Below, one piece after another: positions 24,053 through 31,327 of a stretch of DNA of 40,413 bases. Made by a program: the position numbers and the translations under genes. The stretch is from positions 1 to 40,413 of the forward strand of contig JAIVGO010000015.1 in the NCBI GenBank assembly GCA_020201525.1, read 5' to 3'. Under the pieces are notes generated by a model, which ran no database searches, was not told the DNA's origin, and saw only the letters and a list, made by a program, of their open reading frames with translations. This DNA comes from Actinomycetota bacterium (GTDB lineage Bacteria; Actinomycetota; AC-67). The number at the start of each line of letters is the position of its first letter. Within the stretch, counting starts at the first letter, position 1.

Positions 24053-24490
24053 GTGGGCATATCGACTACGAACGAAGACGTCTTCATATCGGCGCCGCCG
24101 CCGGCCGTGTTCGAAGCGCTCGAGTTGCTGCCAAGAGTTTCCTCATGGTGGCGCGGCGCGCGCACATCCGGAACATCGGAGCGGATCACGGCGGACATTC
24201 CGTCGTTTCGCGCCGGAAGGCGCGTGCGCTTCGAGGCGCGCATCGACGGAATCCGTCCCGGCGAGGGCCTCGTCTGGTGGCTCGACCGGGGTGAGCTTGC
24301 CGGTCGCGGAGAGTTCTGGCTCGAACCGTTCAAGGACGGCACGATCGTCCACTACTACCTCGACGTCGATCCAGGCCCGGCTGGTCGCATGCGTTCGATG
24401 CCGGCTCGCGTGCGACGGCACCGCTGGGCGGTACGGCGCGGCCTCAACGACCTAAAGGATTCCCTGGAGGCTCGGGCGTGGCAGAGGTGA
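24053..24490 (+). CDS. SRPBCC-superfamily protein (first of two)
   Basis: 145 residues from the GTG at 24053. ISTTNEDVFISAPPPAVFEALELLPRVSSWW is the usual START/SRPBCC opening (beta strand, then a helix lined with Ala/Pro), and the following strands RVRFEARIDGIRPGEGLVWWLDRGEL and GRGEFWLEPFKDGTIVHYYLDVDP complete the cup. The C-terminal helix (AVRRGLNDLKDSLEARA) closes the hydrophobic pocket. Such proteins bind lipids or aromatics; the ligand is unknown. Its last 13 nt overlap the zinc-ribbon gene. A second SRPBCC gene lies 1.5 kb downstream, just before the ArsA-like ATPase. Confidence 0.82.
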   Translation: MGISTTNEDVFISAPPPAVFEALELLPRVSSWWRGARTSGTSERITADIPSFRAGRRVRFEARIDGIRPGEGLVWWLDRGELAGRGEFWLEPFKDGTIVHYYLDVDPGPAGRMRSMPARVRRHRWAVRRGLNDLKDSLEARAWQR

Positions 24491-25452
24491 AACGCTGCGC
24501 GACGTGCGGCGCACAAAACGCCGCGACGGCCGAGTGGTGCACGCTCTGCCTCGCGCGGTTCGACGGCGCTGTGATGCGCGCGCCGGCGCCGCCGCCTCCC
24601 GAGCGCGAGCTGACCAGCGAGCTTTCCGCACTCACGCATCCGGAGATCGCACAGCGGCCGGAGCCGGCCGAGGAGGAGCCGGCGCGCGTCGATCCTGTCG
24701 CCGAGGCCGAGCCGGTGGTGTGCGCCGAGCCCGCCGCATCCGTCGAAACCGAGGTATCTGTCGAGCGCGAAGTATCGGTCGAGCCCGGGGTATCCATCGA
24801 GCCCGAACCAGTGCCGGAACTACCGCAAGCCTCCGAGCGTGCGGCAGTCACGGAAGCACCGCCGGCGAGGCCGTCCTTCGCACAGGCGGCCGCCGCGACG
24901 AAGCTGATCACGCCGCCGCCGCCGGCGCCGGTGAGCAACGTGCCGGTCCGATTCCTGCGCGACGGCGAACGCGTTCGCTGGGTGTGTCCGACGTGCGAGA
25001 CACCGAACGACATCGACTTGCCCGCGTGCCGCATCTGCGGGACGGTGATGGCGCGCCTGTTCGCTGCGGCAGAAGAGCCGGTGAAGAAGGAGAAACGTCC
25101 GATCGCGCGGACGCTTGCATTGTCGGCAGTGATGCCCGGTCTCGGCCACGTCGCGGAAGGCGTCGGGCCGGTCGGCGCGAGCCGGGCAGTGCTGTATGTC
25201 TGGACGCTCGGCATCTCTCTGTTACTCCTCATTCGTCCTCCGTCGAAAGGTCAGGCGATCGTGCGAGGAGTCGGCGTCGTGTTCGCGCTCGCGGCGGCGG
25301 GTGTGTGGGCGCTGTCGATGGTCGAATCGCAGCGACTTGCACACGGAGACCGGACGCCCGTCCTTCCCCCGCGGACGATGACGTGGATTTCGGCCGGCTT
25401 GACGCTTGCGCTGTTTCTCGGGCTCGCGGCGGCCGCTTTCGGGCGCGCGTAA
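24478..25452 (+). CDS. Zinc-ribbon membrane protein with low-complexity linker
   Basis: 324 residues from a GTG that overlaps the SRPBCC gene by 13 nt. The N-terminus is a CxxC...CxxC zinc ribbon (CATCGAQN...WCTLC), and a second one lies near residue 165 (CPTCETPN...CRICG). Between them is a 110-residue Glu/Pro/Val-rich linker with near-repeats of SVEPEV form (SVETEV, SVEREV, SVEPGV, SIEPEP). The C-terminal third has about four hydrophobic segments (ALSAVMPGLGHVAEG, VLYVWTLGISLLLLI, GVGVVFALAAAGVWAL, AGLTLALFLGLAAAAFG). Topology therefore suggests a cytoplasmic ribbon pair hung on a membrane anchor. No named family; it may act with the SRPBCC and ArsA-like proteins on either side. Confidence 0.75.
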   Translation: MAEVKRCATCGAQNAATAEWCTLCLARFDGAVMRAPAPPPPERELTSELSALTHPEIAQRPEPAEEEPARVDPVAEAEPVVCAEPAASVETEVSVEREVSVEPGVSIEPEPVPELPQASERAAVTEAPPARPSFAQAAAATKLITPPPPAPVSNVPVRFLRDGERVRWVCPTCETPNDIDLPACRICGTVMARLFAAAEEPVKKEKRPIARTLALSAVMPGLGHVAEGVGPVGASRAVLYVWTLGISLLLLIRPPSKGQAIVRGVGVVFALAAAGVWALSMVESQRLAHGDRTPVLPPRTMTWISAGLTLALFLGLAAAAFGRA

Positions 25453-25512
25453 CCGGCCCGCTTTCCACGGCCGGGCCGCGCCGTGATACAAACCGGCGCG
25501 AGAGGGGGACCC

Positions 25513-25956
25513 ATGGCCGACAAGACCGAAGGCAGCATTGTGATCGACGCCGACCCCGCGACGGTGATGGCCGAGATCGAGGACTTCGAGCACTACACGG
25601 AATGGTCGAAGGAGATCAAGAAAGCCGACATCGTCAAACGCGACGCGAAAAAGCGCGGCAAGCTCGTCGAGTTCGTCGTCGACGCCGGATTCGCAAAAGC
25701 GGAATACACGCTCGACTACACGTGGCTCCCGTCGAACGGCGGAACGACCTGGGTGACGACCGAAGCCAAGGGAGCGATCAAGTCTCTCGTCGGCGAATAC
25801 CTGCTCGAGCCGCAAGGTGACAAGACGAAAGTCGTCTACCGAATGACGATGGAGCTGGCGATTCCTTTGCCGGGATTCTTGAAGCGCCAAGGCGAGAAAA
25901 AGGTTGTCGACGTCGCGTTGAAAGGCCTGAAAAAGCGCGTCGAATCCCGCGCCTGA
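25513..25956 (+). CDS. SRPBCC-superfamily protein (polyketide cyclase/dehydrase-like, second copy)
   Basis: 147 residues from the ATG at 25513, with a purine-rich AGAGGGGGAC upstream. ADKTEGSIVIDADPATVMAEIEDFEHYTEWSKEIKKADIV is the family opening, and TLDYTWLPSNGGTTWVTTEAKGAIKSLVGEYLLEP with MTMELAIPLPGFLKRQGEKKVVDVALKGLKKRV ends it. These START-like proteins often sit next to ArsA-like ATPase genes in Actinomycetota (from memory), as here, where the ATPase begins 54 nt later. It probably carries or senses a hydrophobic ligand. A TGATACAAA about 30 nt upstream could be a -10, so this gene may be the first of a transcript running into the ATPase. Confidence 0.87.
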   Translation: MADKTEGSIVIDADPATVMAEIEDFEHYTEWSKEIKKADIVKRDAKKRGKLVEFVVDAGFAKAEYTLDYTWLPSNGGTTWVTTEAKGAIKSLVGEYLLEPQGDKTKVVYRMTMELAIPLPGFLKRQGEKKVVDVALKGLKKRVESRA

Positions 25957-26010
25957 GCGCGTATGTTGTAGCCCGCTCCGCGCGGCGACTATTCTTCGTA
26001 GGCGCAGCCG

Positions 26011-27219
26011 ATGCTGCGACCGCACATGCGTATTCTCTTGTTTACCGGAAAAGGCGGCGTCGGAAAGACGACCGTCGCCGCAGCAACCGCATTGCGAGCA
26101 GCGCGACGTGGGTTGCGAACCCTCGTCACATCGACGGATCCGGCGCACTCGCTCGCCGATTGTTTCGACGTGCCGCTCGGCAACGAGGCGACTGAGGTTG
26201 CGCAATCGCTGTGGGGGCAGCAAATCGACGCGCAGCAGCGCTTGGAAGAAGGCTGGCGTGAGATTCAGGAATATGTCGTCTCATTAATGGATTGGGGTGG
26301 CGTCGATGCCATCGCGGCGGAAGAGCTGTCGGTGATTCCCGGGCTCGACGAGATCTTCAGCCTCACCGACGTGAAGAACGCCGTCGATCAGGATCGATAC
26401 GATTTGATCGTCGTCGACTGTGCTCCGACCGCGGAAACGCTGCGTCTGCTGTCGTTGCCCGACGCGCTCAATTGGTACATCGAGCGAATCTTCCCCGTCG
26501 AGCGCCGCGTGATGAAGGTCGTTCGCCCGGTGCTTTCGCGCGTCACGTCGATGCCGCTCGCCGACGACAAGATTTTTTCTGCCGTCGAGCGCTTACACCG
26601 GCGACTCGACGCCGTGCACAAGCTGCTCATCGACCAGAAAACGACGACGGTACGCCTCGTGGTCAATGCGGAGAAGATGGTCATCGCCGAGGCGCGGCGC
26701 ACGTTCACCTATCTCAACTTGTTCGGCTATCGCGTCGATGCGATTGTCTGCAACCGGCTGCTGCCGCCGGAGGTGACCGATCCCTACTTCAGCCAGTGGA
26801 AGACGGTTCAGGCGGAGCATCTCGGCACGATTCACGAATCGTTCGATCCGCTGCCGATCCTGAAGGTTCCGCTGTATGAGCAAGAGATGGTCGGCCTCGC
26901 GCTCCTAGACCGGCTCGGTAAGGATCTGTACGAGGAGACCGACCCCTCCGACATTTTCCACGAGGAAAACCCCGTCACGATCGACAAGATAGCCGGGGGC
27001 TATGTTTTGTCGATCCGCCTTCCCTTCGCGTCGAAAAGCGACCTCGACCTCCTTCGCAAGGGCGAGGATCTGTACATCCGCGTCGGCCCGTACAAACGGA
27101 CCGTATTGCTACCGAGCGTTTTGGCGCGTCTCGAGATCGCCGACGCGTCGTTCGAAGGCGACAGGCTCAACGTCACATTCACCAGATCCGGCGATGAAGC
27201 AGTTAAGGGAGGCGCATGA
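26011..27219 (+). CDS. ArsA/Get3-like anion-transporting ATPase with HSP20-like C-terminal domain
   Basis: 402 residues from the ATG at 26011 (397 if the ATG at 26026 is used). The deviant Walker A FTGKGGVGKTTVAAATA gives the signature Lys pair of the SIMIBI class, TDPAHSLADCF is the switch I region, and LIVVDCAPTAETLRLLSLP is Walker B plus switch II. NRLLPPEVTDPYFSQWK follows, and the last 90 residues (GGYVLSIRLPFASKSDLDLLRKGEDLYIRVGPYKRTVLLP) form the alpha-crystallin/HSP20-like domain found on actinobacterial ArsA-like proteins. There is no ArsB pump or arsenic regulator nearby, so arsenite export is unlikely; a role with hydrophobic or membrane substrates, as in Get3, is more plausible. 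Its ATGA overlaps the next gene. Confidence 0.9.
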   Translation: MLRPHMRILLFTGKGGVGKTTVAAATALRAARRGLRTLVTSTDPAHSLADCFDVPLGNEATEVAQSLWGQQIDAQQRLEEGWREIQEYVVSLMDWGGVDAIAAEELSVIPGLDEIFSLTDVKNAVDQDRYDLIVVDCAPTAETLRLLSLPDALNWYIERIFPVERRVMKVVRPVLSRVTSMPLADDKIFSAVERLHRRLDAVHKLLIDQKTTTVRLVVNAEKMVIAEARRTFTYLNLFGYRVDAIVCNRLLPPEVTDPYFSQWKTVQAEHLGTIHESFDPLPILKVPLYEQEMVGLALLDRLGKDLYEETDPSDIFHEENPVTIDKIAGGYVLSIRLPFASKSDLDLLRKGEDLYIRVGPYKRTVLLPSVLARLEIADASFEGDRLNVTFTRSGDEAVKGGA

Positions 27220-27455
27220 GCGATACAACCGGCGAGCACCCGAAGGGTTCTCCGTTTATTCCCGGCAACGGGCCCGAGTGTCTCGTCTGTCCTGTGTGCC
27301 TGATGCTCTACGGCTTGCGTCAGGCCCGGCCGGAAGTGATCGAACACCTTTCGAAAGCGACGATGGAAATTTTGCTCGCCGTCAAGGCCGTCGTCGATCA
27401 AGCGGCCGAAAAAGCGGAACCGCTCGACTCTTTGCACCGCATTCCCGTGCGGTAG
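27216..27455 (+). CDS. Small conserved Cys-rich protein of unknown function
   Basis: 79 residues, with an ATG that overlaps the ATPase stop (ATGA), so it is translationally coupled to it. A short polar N-terminus leads to PECLVCPVCLMLYGLRQ, where three cysteines are spaced C-x2-C-x2-C, followed by a single amphipathic helix (RPEVIEHLSKATMEILLAVKAVVDQAAEKAE). It could be a metal-binding adaptor that forms a helical hairpin or dimer. I have seen similar short proteins following ArsA-like ATPases in actinobacterial gene orders, but cannot assign a function. It may bind the ATPase or its substrate. Confidence 0.7.
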   Translation: MSDTTGEHPKGSPFIPGNGPECLVCPVCLMLYGLRQARPEVIEHLSKATMEILLAVKAVVDQAAEKAEPLDSLHRIPVR

Positions 27456-27457
27456 CC

Positions 27458-28178
27458 ATGGCGCCAACGATCGGCGTCGACGTCGGCGGAACGAAGATCG
27501 CCGGTGGTGTCGTGGCCGGAGATGGATCGATCATCTCCCGGCGCGAGCTTCCAACTGAATCCGATCAGCCGAATGCAATCGTTGCAGCCGTCAACAAGGT
27601 CGTTCACGAGCTCATCGCGAGCGCACCCGCGGTCACGGCCGTCGGACTGGGAGCCGCGGGGCTCGTGGATTCGGACGCCGGCGTCATCCTCGGGGCGCCG
27701 AACTTGTCGTACAGAAACTTGCCGCTGCGCACGCTCGTATCGGAGCGCGCCAAGCTGCCGGTCATTATCGACAACGACGCGAACATCGCCGCACTGGGTG
27801 AAGCGACGTACGGCCGAGCATCGCGACTCGCTCGTCTACGAGCTCGCCGGTGAGGAGCCACGCATGATCACCGGTGCCCTCGTCGGGGAGGCTGCTCTCA
27901 AGGGTGACGCGTTTGCGATCGCGTGCGTCGCCGAGCTCGGTGGGTGGCTGGGCCTCGGTCTGGCGAGCTTCGTCAACATCTTCGATCCGTCGGTGCTCGT
28001 CGTCGGTGGGGGAGTAGCCGCCGGACTCGGCGACCTCCTTCTCGAACCGGCGCGCGCCTCGATGCTCGCCCACGTCGTCGGCCGGCAATGGCGGGAGATC
28101 CCGGACGTCGTCCCGGCCGCCCTGGGCAACGATGCCGGTATCGTCGGCGCGGCCGTGCTCGCCCGGGAGCTCTCCTAG
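27458..28178 (+). pseudogene. ROK-family sugar kinase (glucokinase-like), broken by internal deletion and frameshift
   Basis: The ATG at 27458 opens a normal ROK N-terminus: TIGVDVGGTKIAGGVV (ATP/phosphate-1), AVGLGAAGLVD, and LPVIIDNDANIAALGEATYG with the catalytic DND. Immediately after this the frame runs into a stop at 27851-27853. In the next frame the C-terminal ROK region is intact from about 27820 (HRDSLVYELAGEEPRM... GDAFAIACVAELGGWLGLGLASFVNIFDPSVLVVGGGVAAGLGDLL... ALGNDAGIVGAAVL) to 28178. The about 70-80 residues that normally lie between, including the GTGIGGG loop and the GH...CxCGxxGC zinc site, are missing. Both halves together give about 240 codons versus about 310-320 for a whole ROK kinase. 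It cannot make an active kinase. An assembly or sequencing artefact is possible. Confidence 0.85.
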
Positions 28179-28262
28179 CCAATCGCGGTCCTTCATGTGC
28201 CGCTTCCGGCAGCTTCAGAGAAGAGTTTTTGACGAAAACCCCATCCGAACGCGTCGCGCCCG

Positions 28263-28268
28263 TAGAAT
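28263..28268 (+). promoter_or_regulatory. Probable -10 (TAGAAT) for a leaderless mRNA
   Basis: TAGAAT ends 6 nt before the GTG at 28275, with no ribosome site between them. A TTGACG lies at 28229-28234, but the 28-nt spacing is too long for a normal -35. Confidence 0.5.
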
Positions 28269-28274
28269 GGCGGC

Positions 28275-29597
28275 GTGAACGAGGACAGGCGTCGGCGCGT
28301 CGTCATCATGGGCGCGGCAGGGCGGGATTTCCACAACTTCAACGTTGTGTACCGAGACGACCCCTCGCACCATGTCGTCGCGTTTACCGCCACGCAGATT
28401 CCGTACATCAGCGACCGGCTCTATCCGATGACGCTCGCCGGGTACCTCTATCCCAAAGGCATCCCGATCGTGGAAGAGCCGGAGCTGCGCGATGTGATCG
28501 CGAACGAACGCGTGGACGAGGTCGTCTTTTCCTATTCTGACGTCTCGCACGAGCACGTGATGCACGCCGCATCGGCGACGCTGGCAGCCGGCGCCGATTT
28601 CCGCCTGCTCGGGCCCGCATCGACGATGCTCGACTCTGCCGTTCCCGTTGTGGCCGTCTGTGCCGCGCGAACGGGCGCCGGAAAGTCCCAAACCACACGT
28701 CGTGTCCTTGCGGCACTTCGTACGCTCGGTCGCAAAGCGGTCGCCGTGCGTCATCCGATGCCGTACGGCGACCTCGACAAGCAGCGTCTGCAACGGTTCG
28801 CTTCGATGGAGGATCTCGACGAGGCGCGCGTGACGATCGAAGAGCGCGAGGAATACGAGCCGCACATTCTCGCCGGCAACGTCGTCTACGCCGGAGTCGA
28901 CTACCACGACATTTTGCAGCAGGCTGAATCCGAAGCGGACGTGATCGTGTGGGACGGCGGAAACAACGACTTGCCCTTCTACCGGCCCGACATCCACATC
29001 TGTGTCGTGGATCCGCTTCGTCCCGCGCATCAAGAGCACTACCACCCCGGTGAAGCGAACGTTCGCATGGCGAACGTGATCGTCATCAACAAAATCGATG
29101 CGGCGACACCGGAGCAGCTCCGTACCGTCGACGAGTCGATTGAACGCCTGAACCCGAAGGCGACGGTGATTCGCGCGCGCTCACCGATCACGATCGAAGA
29201 CGGCGTGAGCGTCAAGGGAAAGCGCGTGCTCGTCGTCGAAGATGGGCCCACGCTCACGCACGGCGGGATGGCTTACGGCGCCGGCGTCCTTGCGGCGCAG
29301 CGCGGCGGTGCGGCGGAGATCATCGATCCGCGTGAGTACGCCGTCGGCACGATCGGCGACACATACCGTGCCTATCCGGAAGTTGGACCTCTCCTTCCGG
29401 CGATGGGGTACAGCGATCGCCAAGTGAAAGAGCTTGCCGAAACGATCAACGCCACACCGGCTGAAGTTGTGATCATCGCCACGCCGGTCGACTTGCGACG
29501 TATCGCAAAGATCGACCGCCCCGCAGTCCGCGTCAGTTACGAACTCGAAGAAATCGGATCACCTACGCTCGCGGACGTGCTGGCGACGATCTCGTAG
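28275..29597 (+). CDS. Cyclic 2,3-diphosphoglycerate synthetase-like GTPase (COG2403-type)
   Basis: 440 residues. The N-terminal VVIMGAAGRDFHNFNVVYRDDPSHHVVAFTATQIP is the hallmark opening of this family. The P-loop ARTGAGKSQTT sits at residues 131-141, VIVWDGGNNDLPFYRPD is the Walker-B-like segment, and NVIVINKIDAATPEQ is the GTPase-type NKxD. The C-terminal half has VLVVEDGPTLTHGGMAYGAG and EIIDPREYAVGTI. Archaeal relatives make cyclic 2,3-diphosphoglycerate, a thermoprotectant, but most bacterial members sit beside carbamoyl-phosphate or amino-acid genes and their reaction is not established. Carbamate kinase begins 4 nt after the stop. Length is normal and the motifs are complete. Confidence 0.87.
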   Translation: MNEDRRRRVVIMGAAGRDFHNFNVVYRDDPSHHVVAFTATQIPYISDRLYPMTLAGYLYPKGIPIVEEPELRDVIANERVDEVVFSYSDVSHEHVMHAASATLAAGADFRLLGPASTMLDSAVPVVAVCAARTGAGKSQTTRRVLAALRTLGRKAVAVRHPMPYGDLDKQRLQRFASMEDLDEARVTIEEREEYEPHILAGNVVYAGVDYHDILQQAESEADVIVWDGGNNDLPFYRPDIHICVVDPLRPAHQEHYHPGEANVRMANVIVINKIDAATPEQLRTVDESIERLNPKATVIRARSPITIEDGVSVKGKRVLVVEDGPTLTHGGMAYGAGVLAAQRGGAAEIIDPREYAVGTIGDTYRAYPEVGPLLPAMGYSDRQVKELAETINATPAEVVIIATPVDLRRIAKIDRPAVRVSYELEEIGSPTLADVLATIS

Positions 29598-29601
29598 AGG
29601 C

Positions 29602-30507
29602 ATGCGAATCGTCGTCGCGCTCGGCGGCAACGCGATCCAGCAAAGAGACGACGTAGGGACCGCGGCCGAGCAACGGGCATCCATTCGTGAAGCGTGCGAC
29701 GCGCTGGCGAATCTGGCGCGTGAGCACGAACTGATCGTGACGCACGGCAACGGGCCGCAAGTGGGCTTGTTGCTCGCGCAAAACGAAGCTGCCGCGCCGA
29801 GGCTGCCGGAGATGCCGCTCGACGTGCTCGTCGCCGAAACGCAAGGCATGCTCGGTTACATGATCCAGCAGGAGCTGAATGCTGCATTCGTGCGCGCCGG
29901 CGTCGGGCGGCAGGCCGTGTCGGTCACGACCCAAGTTGTCGTCGATGCCTCCGATCCCGCTTTTGTGCGCTCCTCGAAGCCGGTCGGGTCGTTTCTGTCA
30001 CGCGCCGCCGCGGCCGAGATGCGCCGGGCCGGAATCACGATCACGGAAGTATCCGGCGGAAAGTGGCGGAGGACCGTCGCTTCTCCGACACCGATTCGCA
30101 TCGTGGAGGAGGGCGCCATCGCAGCCCTCGTGCAAGCCGGTGCCGTTCCGATCGTCGCCGGGGGCGGCGGAATCCCCGTCGTAGCCGAAGGCAATGGCAC
30201 GCGCGGCGTTGCGGCGGTCATCGACAAAGATCGTACGGCCGCGCTCTTGGCTCGGACGTTCCGCGCGGGAATGTTGCTGATTCTCACCGACGTGGATGCG
30301 GTGGAAATCGACGGCCGCCAGTACCGCGAGCTCGGCGCCGATCACGCTGCGCTTGCACTCGCCAACGGCGTCTTCCCGCCCGGATCGATGGGACCGAAGA
30401 TCGAGGCGGCCGTCACCGCGCGCCAGGCGGGTATTCGGGTGGTCATCGCGAACCTCGATAAGGCGTCGGAAGCCGTTGCGGGGGAGTCCGGCACCGAAAT
30501 AACCTGA
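29602..30507 (+). CDS. arcC: Carbamate kinase
   Basis: 301 residues, starting 4 nt after the GTPase stop. RIVVALGGNAI is the amino-acid-kinase glycine loop, ELIVTHGNGPQVGLLLAQNE is the carbamate-kinase signature, MLGYMIQQEL is diagnostic, and VIDKDRTAALLAR with LLILTDVDAV holds the ATP site. GSMGPKIEAAVTA closes the fold. The enzyme interconverts carbamoyl phosphate plus ADP and carbamate plus ATP, usually producing ATP during arginine, agmatine or purine breakdown. No carbamoyltransferase or arginine deiminase lies in the window, so the source of carbamoyl phosphate is unknown. A 55-nt gap separates it from the ETF genes, which seem to have their own promoter. Confidence 0.94.
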   Translation: MRIVVALGGNAIQQRDDVGTAAEQRASIREACDALANLAREHELIVTHGNGPQVGLLLAQNEAAAPRLPEMPLDVLVAETQGMLGYMIQQELNAAFVRAGVGRQAVSVTTQVVVDASDPAFVRSSKPVGSFLSRAAAAEMRRAGITITEVSGGKWRRTVASPTPIRIVEEGAIAALVQAGAVPIVAGGGGIPVVAEGNGTRGVAAVIDKDRTAALLARTFRAGMLLILTDVDAVEIDGRQYRELGADHAALALANGVFPPGSMGPKIEAAVTARQAGIRVVIANLDKASEAVAGESGTEIT

Positions 30508-30562
30508 CGGTCCCTCAGCTCGATTCGCACAGGCGGCCGAGTTGGGGTAGACATACGGCGCC

Positions 30563-31327
30563 ATGAATGTTGTCGTACTTGTGAAACAGATTCCGGACCC
30601 CGCCAATCCGTACGAATTGGTAGACGGGCGGCTCAAACGAGGCGTCGCGCAGAAGGTTATGGACCCGGGCGACGAATACGGCGTCGAAGCGGCGCTTCGC
30701 CTCGTGGATCAGTTCGGAGGCGAGGTCAACGTGATCTCGATGGGTCCGGCTGCCGCGATGGAAGCCATTCGCCGGGCACTGTCGATGGGCGCACACAAGG
30801 GGGTCCTCGTGACCGACGACGCGCTCGGCGGCGCCGACGCCTTGGCGACGGCTCGCGTGCTCGCGGCCGCCATCAAGCGATCGGAATTCGACCTCGTGAT
30901 CGCCGGCGTCGAGTCGACGGACGGCTCGACCGGCGTCGTTCCGCAGATGGTTGCGGAGCTGCTCGGCGTTCCGCAGTCGACGTTCGCAAAAGAGATCGAA
31001 GCCAAGGATTCCTCGCTCACGATCAAGCGCCAGACGGCCGCAGGCTACGACATGGTCGAGTGCCCGCTGCCCGCGGTCATCACGGTGACGGCCGGCGTGA
31101 ACGAGCCTCGTTATCCGACGTTTAAGGGCATCATGCAGGCGAAATCGAAGCCGGTCGACACGGTGTCGCTCGGCGACCTCGGTCTCGGCGGCGACGACGC
31201 GAAGCCCACCCAGTCCGTGGACGCAGTGAATCCGGCGCCCGAGCGCGGCGCCGGCGAAAAGTTCGAAGATGACGGAACCGGGGCGGCGAAAGTTGCCGAT
31301 CTCCTGAAGCAGCTGAAGGTCATCTGA
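30563..31327 (+). CDS. etfB: Electron transfer flavoprotein beta subunit
   Basis: 254 residues. MNVVVLVKQIPDP is the EtfB opening; MDPGDEYGVEAALRL, VISMGPAAAMEAIRRALSMGAHKGVLVTDDALGGADALATARVLAAAI and FDLVIAGVESTDGSTGVVPQMVAELLG are the AMP-binding core, and the region around NEPRYPTFKGIMQAKSKP carries the conserved recognition segment for partner dehydrogenases. EtfAB accepts electrons from acyl-CoA and other dehydrogenases and passes them to ETF-quinone oxidoreductase. TTCGCA (30524-30529) and TAGACA (30548-30553), 18 nt apart, may form the promoter; the ATG lies 9 nt further on with no ribosome site. No dehydrogenase is adjacent. Confidence 0.95.
   Translation: MNVVVLVKQIPDPANPYELVDGRLKRGVAQKVMDPGDEYGVEAALRLVDQFGGEVNVISMGPAAAMEAIRRALSMGAHKGVLVTDDALGGADALATARVLAAAIKRSEFDLVIAGVESTDGSTGVVPQMVAELLGVPQSTFAKEIEAKDSSLTIKRQTAAGYDMVECPLPAVITVTAGVNEPRYPTFKGIMQAKSKPVDTVSLGDLGLGGDDAKPTQSVDAVNPAPERGAGEKFEDDGTGAAKVADLLKQLKVI

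Noticed and set aside
26011..27219. Arsenic resistance locus based on the ArsA-like ATPase
   Set aside because: No ArsB, ArsC, ArsD or ArsR gene lies nearby, and the HSP20-like C-terminal domain and SRPBCC neighbours fit a different actinobacterial ArsA-like group.
28275..29597. Evidence for a thermophile, from the cyclic 2,3-diphosphoglycerate synthetase name
   Set aside because: Bacterial members are common in mesophiles and here pair with carbamate kinase; nothing else points to high temperature.
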